Part shown: in pieces, positions 39,940-45,278 of the stretch
Numbering within the stretch: the first letter of the stretch is position 1
Layout: each line of letters starts with the position of its first letter
Assembly (NCBI RefSeq): GCF_013870515.1
Contig: NZ_JACBXA010000022.1
Coordinates: forward strand, 1 to 45,278
Direction: 5' to 3'
Source of the DNA: Streptomyces albidus (ex Kaewkla and Franco 2022)
GTDB lineage: Bacteria; Actinomycetota; Actinomycetes; Streptomycetales; Streptomycetaceae
Length of the DNA stretch: 45,278 bases
The notes under the pieces: model-generated
Told to the model about the DNA's origin: nothing
Database searches by the model: none
What the model saw: the letters and a program-made list of their open reading frames with translations, nothing else
Made by a program: the position numbers and the translations under genes

Positions 39940-40919
39940 CAGCCCCGTCGCCGGCCGCCACTCCGGCTTCCCGTCTCCGCCCGCGGCGTTCCTGTCTCGC
40001 CGTGCCCGGAAGCAACCCGCGCTTCCTGGAGAAGGCGCAGGGCCTGCCCGCGGACCAGGTCTTCCTCGACCTGGAGGACGCCTGCGCGCCGCTGGCCAAG
40101 CCGGACGCCCGGCACACCATCGTGAAGTTCCTCAATGAGGGTGACTGGACCGGCAAGACCAGGGTGGTCCGGGTCAACGACTGGACGACGCACTGGACCT
40201 ACCGCGACGTCATCACGGTCGTCGAGGGCGCCGGGCAGAACCTCGACTGCATCATGCTGCCGAAGGTCCAGGACGCCCAGCAGGTCCACGCGCTGGACAT
40301 GCTGCTCACGCAGATCGAGACGACGATGGGCCTGGAGGTCGGCCGCATCGGCATCGAGGCGCAGATCGAGAACGCCAAGGGTCTGGTGAACGTCGACGAC
40401 ATCGCCGCCGCCTCGCCGCGGATGGAGACGATCGTCTTCGGCCCGGCCGACTTCATGGCGTCGATCAACATGAAGTCGCTGGTCGTCGGCGAGCAGCCGC
40501 CCGGCTACCCGGCCGACGCCTACCACTACATCCTGATGCGGATCCTGATGGCCGCCCGCATGCACGACCTCCAGGCGATCGACGGCCCGTACCTGATGAT
40601 CAAGAACGTCGACGGGTTCCGCGAGGTCGCCGACCGTGCGGCCGCCATCGGCTTCGACGGCAAGTGGGTGCTGCACCCGAGCCAGGTCGAGGCGTCGAAC
40701 GAGATCTTCTCCCCCTCGCAGAAGGACTACGACCACGCCGAGATGATCCTCGACGCGTACGAGTACTTCACCTCCGAGAAGGGCGGCAAGAAGGGCTCGG
40801 CGATGCTCGGCGACGAGATGATCGACGAGGCGAGCCGCAAGATGGCGCTGGTCATCTCGGGCAAGGGCAGGGCCGCCGGCATGACCCGTACGACCTCCTT
40901 CGAAGCACCGGAGGCCTGA
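39936..40919 (+). CDS. mcl1: HpcH/HpaI-type lyase: L-malyl-CoA / beta-methylmalyl-CoA lyase
   Basis: A 327-aa CitE-like (HpcH/HpaI) lyase. RRSCLAVPGSNPRFLEKAQG is the CoA-binding start, DQVFLDLEDACAPLAKPDAR and IEAQIENAKGLVNVDDIA carry the Mg-binding Asp/Glu, and GFDGKWVLHPSQVEASNEIF closes the barrel. In this pathway it cleaves beta-methylmalyl-CoA into glyoxylate and propionyl-CoA and may also act on malyl-CoA. ATG overlaps the mutase stop (ATGA). The gene order ccr-ecm-lyase-hydratase-dehydrogenase makes the assignment strong; substrate preference is inferred. Confidence 0.9.
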   Translation: MTAPSPAATPASRLRPRRSCLAVPGSNPRFLEKAQGLPADQVFLDLEDACAPLAKPDARHTIVKFLNEGDWTGKTRVVRVNDWTTHWTYRDVITVVEGAGQNLDCIMLPKVQDAQQVHALDMLLTQIETTMGLEVGRIGIEAQIENAKGLVNVDDIAAASPRMETIVFGPADFMASINMKSLVVGEQPPGYPADAYHYILMRILMAARMHDLQAIDGPYLMIKNVDGFREVADRAAAIGFDGKWVLHPSQVEASNEIFSPSQKDYDHAEMILDAYEYFTSEKGGKKGSAMLGDEMIDEASRKMALVISGKGRAAGMTRTTSFEAPEA

Positions 40920-40923
40920 GGAC

Positions 40924-41454
40924 ATGCAATTCGGCCGCACCTACGAAGAGTTCACCGTCGGGGACGTGTACAAGCACTGGCCCGGGAAGACGGTCACCGA
41001 GTACGACGACCACCTGTTCTGCCTGCTGACCATGAACCACCACCCGCTGCACATGGACAGCAACTACGCGGAGAGCACGACCGACTTCGGCAAGAACGTG
41101 GTGGTCGGCAACTACATCTACTCGCTGCTGCTCGGCATGTCCGTGCCGGACGTCTCGGGGAAGGCCATCGCCAACCTGGAGATCGAGTCGCTCAAGCACG
41201 TCGCGCCGACGTTCCACGGCGACACGATCTACGGCGAGACGACGGTCCTCGACAAGACCCCGTCCAGGTCCAAGAGCGACCGCGGGATCGTGCACGTGGA
41301 GACCAAGGGCTACAACCAGGACGGCAAGCTCGTGTGCGTCTTCCGCCGCAAGGTGATGGTCCCCACCGAGGCGTACATCAAGGAGCGCGGCGGCGAGCAG
41401 CCGGGCCGCCCCGCCCTGCGCGAAGAGTCCGGCCAGGCGAAGGGAGGGAAGTGA
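40924..41454 (+). CDS. mch: MaoC-family hydratase, probable mesaconyl-CoA hydratase
   Basis: A 176-aa hot-dog-fold hydratase. The MaoC motif region reads LLTMNHHPLHMDSNYAEST (35-53); the catalytic His is present, while the usual Asp of the G-D pair appears as Asn. That may be characteristic of this subgroup but deserves checking. By context it hydrates mesaconyl-CoA to beta-methylmalyl-CoA. Rhodobacter-type Mch is about twice as long, so this is the short single-domain form, probably dimeric. The gene begins 4 nt after the lyase stop, with GAGG overlapping that stop, and ends 1 nt before the dehydrogenase start. Confidence 0.85.
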   Translation: MQFGRTYEEFTVGDVYKHWPGKTVTEYDDHLFCLLTMNHHPLHMDSNYAESTTDFGKNVVVGNYIYSLLLGMSVPDVSGKAIANLEIESLKHVAPTFHGDTIYGETTVLDKTPSRSKSDRGIVHVETKGYNQDGKLVCVFRRKVMVPTEAYIKERGGEQPGRPALREESGQAKGGK

Positions 41455-41455
41455 G

Positions 41456-42661
41456 ATGGGACGGCTCGCTCAGACCGAAGGTCTCACCGAGATCCAGCAG
41501 GAGATACTCTCCACGGTCCGCAGCTTCGTCGACAAGGAGATCCTTCCGGTCGCCACGGAGCTGGAGCACCGCGACGAGTACCCGACGGAGATCGTCGAAG
41601 GACTCAAGGAGCTCGGGCTGTTCGGCCTGATGATCCCCGAGGAGTACGGCGGCCTCGGTGAGTCCCTTCTCACGTACGCGCTGTGCGTCGAGGAGATCGC
41701 CCGGGGCTGGATGAGCGTGTCGGGCATCATCAACACGCACTTCATCGTGGCCTACATGCTCAAGCAGCACGGCACGCAGGAGCAGAAGGACCACTTCCTG
41801 CCGAGGATGGCCGCGGGCGAGGTCCGGGGCGCGTTCTCGATGTCGGAGCCGGCACTCGGCTCGGACGTCTCGGCCATCTCCTCCAAGGGCGTGCGCGACG
41901 GCGACGACTACGTGCTCAACGGCCAGAAGATGTGGCTGACGAACGGCGGTTCGTCGACGCTGGTCGCCGTGCTCTGCCGTACGGACGAGGGGCACCCGGA
42001 GGGCACGGCTCCCCACAAGTCGATGACGACCTTCCTCGTGGAGAAGGAGCCGGGCTTCGGCGAGGTGCGGCCGGGGCTCACCATCCCGGGGAAGATCGAC
42101 AAGATGGGCTACAAGGGCGTCGACACGACCGAGCTCATCATGCAGGACCTGCGCATCCCCGCGGACCGCGTACTCGGCGGCGAGAGCGGTCGGGGCTTCT
42201 ACCAGATGATGGACGGCGTCGAGGTCGGGCGCGTGAATGTGGCCGCGCGTGGTTGCGGCGTCGCACAGCGTGCCTTCGAGTTGGGCATCGACTACGCACA
42301 GCAACGGCACACCTTCGGAAAGCCGATCGCGCAGCATCAGGCCATCCAGTTCAAGCTGGCCGAGATGGGTACCAAGGTGGAGGCGGCGCACGCGCTGATG
42401 GTCGGCGCGGCCCGCAAGAAAGACGCCGGTCAGCGCAACGACCTGGAGGCGGGGATGGCCAAATACCTCGCATCCGAATACTGCAAGGAGGTCGTGGAGG
42501 ACGCATTTCGCATCCACGGCGGGTACGGTTTCTCAAAGGAGTACGAGATCGAGCGCCTCTACCGAGAGGCACCGATGCTCTTGATCGGTGAAGGAACCGC
42601 CGAGATCCAGAAAATGATCGTAGGCCGCCGCCTGTTGGAGGAGTACCGCTTCCAGGGGTGA
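41456..42661 (+). CDS. mcd: Acyl-CoA dehydrogenase, probable methylsuccinyl-CoA dehydrogenase
   Basis: A 401-aa FAD-dependent acyl-CoA dehydrogenase. FAD/substrate blocks are AFSMSEPALGSDVSAI, YVLNGQKMWLTNGG, RHTFGKPIAQHQAIQFKLA and FRIHGGYGFSKEYEIERLYREA; the catalytic Glu is in LLIGEGTAEIQKM. Context assigns it to oxidation of (2S)-methylsuccinyl-CoA to mesaconyl-CoA. The characterised Rhodobacter enzyme has an N-terminal extension (about 550 aa in total) that is absent here. AGGGAGG lies close upstream, within the end of the hydratase gene. It is the last gene of the pathway operon. Confidence 0.87.
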   Translation: MGRLAQTEGLTEIQQEILSTVRSFVDKEILPVATELEHRDEYPTEIVEGLKELGLFGLMIPEEYGGLGESLLTYALCVEEIARGWMSVSGIINTHFIVAYMLKQHGTQEQKDHFLPRMAAGEVRGAFSMSEPALGSDVSAISSKGVRDGDDYVLNGQKMWLTNGGSSTLVAVLCRTDEGHPEGTAPHKSMTTFLVEKEPGFGEVRPGLTIPGKIDKMGYKGVDTTELIMQDLRIPADRVLGGESGRGFYQMMDGVEVGRVNVAARGCGVAQRAFELGIDYAQQRHTFGKPIAQHQAIQFKLAEMGTKVEAAHALMVGAARKKDAGQRNDLEAGMAKYLASEYCKEVVEDAFRIHGGYGFSKEYEIERLYREAPMLLIGEGTAEIQKMIVGRRLLEEYRFQG

Positions 42662-42664
42662 ATG

Positions 42665-42716
42665 TCCCTTTTCGGGATGTCTTTCTGAAGGTCAGGACGA
42701 CATCCCGCGCTGGGAT
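42665..42716 (+). promoter_or_regulatory. Overlapping hairpins between the mcd and psd genes
   Basis: CGGGATGTC (42673-42681) and GACATCCCG (42699-42707) form a perfect 9-bp stem with a 17-nt loop. Two alternatives compete: TCCC (42665-42668) with GGGA (42674-42677), and ATCCC (42702-42706) with GGGAT (42712-42716). The simplest reading is a terminator starting 12 nt after the mcd stop; the alternatives also resemble an attenuator. Confidence 0.6.
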
Positions 42717-42742
42717 TTCGGATCCGGACTGGCGTACTGGCT

Positions 42743-42772
42743 TGGCCAGTTGCCACCGGTAGCCGGTAGCAT
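42743..42772 (+). promoter_or_regulatory. Candidate psd promoter
   Basis: TGGCCA (42743-42748), an 18-nt spacer and TAGCAT (42767-42772), about 59 nt before the ATG. The hexamer GGTAGC is repeated just before and into the -10 (42759 and 42765). Moderate match only. Confidence 0.35.
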
Positions 42773-42830
42773 CCCGAGAAGCCGCCGTCCCCCATCGCAG
42801 CCGCGGCTCCCTCCGCTACGAAGGTCATAC

Positions 42831-43478
42831 ATGCCCCACAGCCCATCCTCTGCACCCCGCGGCCGAGTCCGCATCGCGCGCGGAGCGTCGCCGTGGCTCC
42901 TGCCGACCGTGGCCACTGCCGCCGCCAGCCTCCTCAGGGCCCGCCGCTCCAAGAAGGCAGCCGCGGTAGCCGTGCCCGCCACAGCTCTGGCGGCAGGCAT
43001 GCTGTGGTTCTTCCGCGACCCGGAGCGTGAGATCACGCAGGGCCGCGTGATCTCCCCGGCCGACGGCGTGGTGCAGAGCATCATGCCGTGGCACGACGGA
43101 CGTACCCGCGTCGCGATCTTCATGAGCCCGCTCAACGTGCACGTCAACCGCGCTCCCCTCGCGGGCACCGTGACCTCCGTGGAGCACATCCCCGGCGGCT
43201 ACGTACCCGCGTTCAACAAGGAGAGCGAGAACAACGAGCGCGTCGTCTGGCACTTCGACACCGAGATCGGCGACGTGGAGATGATCCAGATCGCCGGCGC
43301 GGTCGCGCGGCGGATCGTCCCCTACGTGCCGCGGGGCTGCAAGGTCGAACAGGGCGACCGCATCGGCCTGATCCGCTTCGGCTCACGCGTCGACGTCTAC
43401 CTCCCCGAAGGGATCGACGCCGACGTCGAAGTCGGGCAGGCCACCACTGCGGGGGTGACTCGCCTTGACCGTGATTGA
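42831..43478 (+). CDS. psd: Phosphatidylserine decarboxylase (short, archaetidylserine-type)
   Basis: A 215-aa proenzyme that makes phosphatidylethanolamine from phosphatidylserine at the membrane. It self-cleaves to create a pyruvoyl group; the site is G184-S185 in IRFGSRVDVYLPEG. Other blocks are WFFRDPEREI, ISPADGVVQSI, IFMSPLNVHVNRAPLAGTV and NERVVWHFDTEIGDVEMIQIAG. A hydrophobic segment at about 45-60 anchors it. The short form lacks the N-terminal extension of the E. coli type. The ATG at 42831 has AAGG 8 nt upstream. Its 3' end overlaps pssA by 14 nt, so synthase and decarboxylase are coupled. Confidence 0.93.
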   Translation: MPHSPSSAPRGRVRIARGASPWLLPTVATAAASLLRARRSKKAAAVAVPATALAAGMLWFFRDPEREITQGRVISPADGVVQSIMPWHDGRTRVAIFMSPLNVHVNRAPLAGTVTSVEHIPGGYVPAFNKESENNERVVWHFDTEIGDVEMIQIAGAVARRIVPYVPRGCKVEQGDRIGLIRFGSRVDVYLPEGIDADVEVGQATTAGVTRLDRD

Positions 43479-44316
43479 TCCCGACACACAGGCAGCCGCC
43501 TGGGTCGCCGAAGCGGAAGAGGACGACGACGAGATGCCGCTCTCGACGCGGCTGTCGATAGCGGACACTCTCACTCTGGGCAATGCCACCTGCGGCTTCA
43601 TGGCGGTGTACTTCACCACCACCGGCGTCCTCATCCCGCATCTGACGGGCAGCGAGGACGGCGGCATGGCGCGGCACAGCGCCGCGACCGCGGTGATGCT
43701 CATGCTGCTCGCCTCCGTCTTCGACCTCTTCGACGGGCTGGTGGCGCGCAAGCTGCGCAGCTCGGCGATGGGCGCGGAGCTGGACAACCTCTCCGACCTC
43801 ATCAGCTTCGGTCTGGCCCCCGCCTACTTCGTGGTCACGTGGGGCATGGTCGCCAACGACGCGAACCAGCAGGTGTCGGTGGTGGCGGCCGTCGTGGTGC
43901 TGCTGGCGGTGGTGCTGCGGCTTGCCCGGTTCTCGTGCGTCCCCATGCGGGACGGGATGTTCCAGGGCATGCCCGGGCCCTTCGGTGCCCTGACGGTCGT
44001 CTCGATCGTCCTGCTCGAACTGCCCTTCGTGCCGACGCTGCTGGCCATCATCGGCGTCGCCTGGCTGATGGTGAGCCGCGTCGAATACCCCAAGCCGCGG
44101 GGCAGGCTCGCCGTGGCGATGCTCGCCTGGATCGTCGCCAGCATGGGGCTGCTCGGGGCCTGGGCGTTCGACGCGCCCGGCGGTGAGCTGCTGATGCAGA
44201 CGGGCTGTGCGCTGCAGGTCGTGCTCGGCGCCGTCATCCCGCTGTTCGCGACGGCGCGCAGGGTCCACACCTTCCGCGACAACCGTCGCGAGGCGAGGAC
44301 CGCCGCGCAGGGCTGA
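43465..44316 (+). CDS. pssA: CDP-diacylglycerol-serine O-phosphatidyltransferase
   Basis: A 283-aa integral membrane enzyme that forms phosphatidylserine from CDP-diacylglycerol and serine, substrate for the adjacent decarboxylase. The CDP-alcohol phosphatidyltransferase motif is D87-x2-D90-G91-x2-A94-R95-x7-G103-x3-D107-x3-D111 (DLFDGLVARKLRSSAMGAELDNLSD region). About eight hydrophobic helices are visible; the N-terminal 25 residues are acidic. TTG 43465 is chosen because GGGGG lies about 9 nt upstream; GTG 43471 is a close alternative. A 16-bp-stem terminator follows. Confidence 0.93.
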   Translation: MTVIDPDTQAAAWVAEAEEDDDEMPLSTRLSIADTLTLGNATCGFMAVYFTTTGVLIPHLTGSEDGGMARHSAATAVMLMLLASVFDLFDGLVARKLRSSAMGAELDNLSDLISFGLAPAYFVVTWGMVANDANQQVSVVAAVVVLLAVVLRLARFSCVPMRDGMFQGMPGPFGALTVVSIVLLELPFVPTLLAIIGVAWLMVSRVEYPKPRGRLAVAMLAWIVASMGLLGAWAFDAPGGELLMQTGCALQVVLGAVIPLFATARRVHTFRDNRREARTAAQG

Positions 44317-44336
44317 ACCGGCGACGACTGACGAAA

Positions 44337-44372
44337 GAGCTGTGGCCCGGGAGGAATCCCGGGCCACAGCTC
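44337..44372. terminator. Strong bidirectional terminator after pssA
   Basis: A perfect 16-bp stem (44337-44352 with 44357-44372) with a GGAA tetraloop, 20 nt after the pssA stop and 48 nt past the stop of the convergent glycerate kinase gene. It is the strongest hairpin in the window. Confidence 0.93.
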
Positions 44373-44420
44373 ATTCCGGCTCCTGTCCGGCGGGCCGGGC
44401 TCCGTGAGAGGCGGCGTCTG

Positions 44421-45278
44421 TCAGAGACGGTCCTCCGCCAGGCGTTCCGCCAGCTTCTCCAGGAGCGGCCCCGCTTCGGACATGCATCGGGCGGTGTCCT
44501 TCTCCAAGTCGGTCAGGGCGTAGGCGGCTTCGACGCCGGCGCCCTTGAGCGCCTTGCCGTCCAGAGCGAGACGGCCGCACACGGCCAGCACCGGCTTGCC
44601 CGCCTTGCGCGCGGCGGCGGCGACGCCCGCGGGGGCCTTGCCGTGAAGGGTCTGCTCGTCCAGCGACCCCTCCCCCGTGATCACCAGGTCGGCGCGCTCG
44701 AGAGCGGCGGCGAAGCCCAGCACCTCCAGCAGGACGTCGATGCCGGGCCGGAAGGTGGCGTTGAGGCCGACGAGTGCGCCGTAGCCGATGCCGCCCGCGG
44801 CGCCCGCACCCGGCGCCTCCGCCGTCTCGGCCGCGCGGGGCCCGACGGATTCGCCCATCACCTGCACGAAGTGGCTGAGAGCCGCGTCGAGGACCTGCAC
44901 GTCCTCCTCGCCTGCGCCCTTCTGGGGGCCGTAGACGGCGGCGGCGCCCTTCGGGCCGGTGAGCGGGTTGTCGACGTCACTCGCCAGCACGATGTCGACG
45001 TCCTTGAGCCGCTCGTCGAGCTGCGACAGGTCGGCGGAGACCATCTCGACGAGGGGCCCGCCGCCGTGCGGGACCTGGTCGCCGTCCTCGTCGAGGAAGC
45101 GGGCGCCCAGCGCCTCCAGCATGCCCGCGCCACCGTCCGTGGTCGCGGAACCGCCGACGCCGAGCACGACGGTGCGGGCGCCTGCTTCGACGGCGGCGAG
45201 CATCAGCTCACCGGTGCCGCGTGTGGTGGCTGTCAGCGGCGCGAAAACGCCGGGCGGCATGAGCTGGAGGCCGGAGGC
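44421..45278 (-). CDS. Glycerate kinase (GarK/GlxK family), 5' end outside the window
   Basis: The C-terminal 285 or so residues of a glycerate kinase; a full member is about 370-380 aa, so about 90-100 N-terminal residues lie beyond 45278. The visible reading frame runs through the window edge (ASGLQLMPPGVFAPLTATTRGTGEL), so the internal ATG at 45260 is not the true start. Signatures are GVGGSATTDGGAGMLEALGA, ASDVDNPLTGPKGAAAVYGPQKGA, GAGAAGGIGYGALVGLNA and LVITGEGSLDEQTLHGKAP. It phosphorylates D-glycerate to 2- or 3-phosphoglycerate. It could help assimilate glyoxylate made by the neighbouring ethylmalonyl-CoA pathway, though it is on the other strand behind a terminator. Confidence 0.9.
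   Translation of the reverse strand, partial: ASGLQLMPPGVFAPLTATTRGTGELMLAAVEAGARTVVLGVGGSATTDGGAGMLEALGARFLDEDGDQVPHGGGPLVEMVSADLSQLDERLKDVDIVLASDVDNPLTGPKGAAAVYGPQKGAGEEDVQVLDAALSHFVQVMGESVGPRAAETAEAPGAGAAGGIGYGALVGLNATFRPGIDVLLEVLGFAAALERADLVITGEGSLDEQTLHGKAPAGVAAAARKAGKPVLAVCGRLALDGKALKGAGVEAAYALTDLEKDTARCMSEAGPLLEKLAERLAEDRL

Noticed and set aside
43465..44316. Shortened spacing in the PssA catalytic motif as a defect
   Set aside because: Seven residues between AR and G fall within the spacing I remember for the family; all Asp residues are present.
1..45278. tRNA, rRNA, insertion sequences, attachment sites or prophage genes
   Set aside because: None recognised by eye. In-frame TTA (bldA) codons were not systematically scanned.

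Overview
The window is chromosomal DNA of a high-GC actinomycete, almost certainly a Streptomyces or close relative. The grounds are very high GC with strong G/C third-codon bias, many GTG starts, ATGA/GTGA translational coupling, carbohydrate ABC importers without their own ATPase, leaderless-type promoters, and an ethylmalonyl-CoA gene cluster whose crotonyl-CoA carboxylase/reductase and mutase closely resemble the Streptomyces proteins as I remember them. I saw no tRNA, rRNA, CRISPR array, transposase or integrase; it reads as ordinary chromosome, not a mobile island.

Layout. (1) 1-7.4 kb: a stress-type block with a SigB/SigF-family sigma factor, a PoxB-like thiamine-diphosphate enzyme, a DUF6158 protein, a Vms1/Rv2629-type release-factor-like protein coupled to a DUF2795 protein, and a PAP2 phosphatase-diacylglycerol kinase fusion. 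(2) 7.5-8.8 kb: a methyltransferase and a VOC protein, both apparently leaderless. (3) 8.9-16.3 kb: a polyol uptake and oxidation operon (DeoR regulator, lipoprotein, two permeases, zinc dehydrogenase) with a DUF5107 protein upstream. (4) 16.4-18.1 kb: a Sfp-type phosphopantetheinyl transferase and an APH(6)-like kinase, divergent across 14 bp. (5) 18.2-24.0 kb: a tightly coupled five-gene operon of four unrelated peptidases (M55, M20, S9, S66) and a DinB-fold protein. (6) 24.1-32.9 kb: an MFS exporter fused to carboxypeptidase-regulatory repeats, an SRPBCC protein, an SOS-box-controlled radical SAM protein, RidA, a pyridoxamine-oxidase-fold protein, an aldo/keto reductase with divergent TetR, a GNAT and a HEAT-repeat protein. 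(7) 33.2-42.7 kb: the ethylmalonyl-CoA cluster. (8) 42.8-44.4 kb: phosphatidylserine synthase and decarboxylase. (9) a glycerate kinase cut by the window end.

How the genes work together. In block 7 a duplicated 3-hydroxyacyl-CoA dehydrogenase, Ccr, ethylmalonyl-CoA mutase, malyl/methylmalyl-CoA lyase, mesaconyl-CoA hydratase and methylsuccinyl-CoA dehydrogenase give most of the route from acetyl-CoA units to glyoxylate and propionyl-CoA; the nearby glycerate kinase could help assimilate glyoxylate. Block 5 looks like a cytosolic unit for degrading D-amino-acid-containing or cell-wall peptides. Block 1 may be one stress regulon, because a good SigB-type promoter precedes the Vms1-like gene.

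The points I would look at first are the LexA-type box inside the promoter of the SplB-like radical SAM gene (27.64 kb), the four-peptidase operon, the palindrome that is the whole spacer between two divergent start codons (17.18 kb), and the dyad overlapping the -35 element of the ccr promoter (36.31 kb). All functional calls rest on reading sequence and remembered family features; no database search was run.
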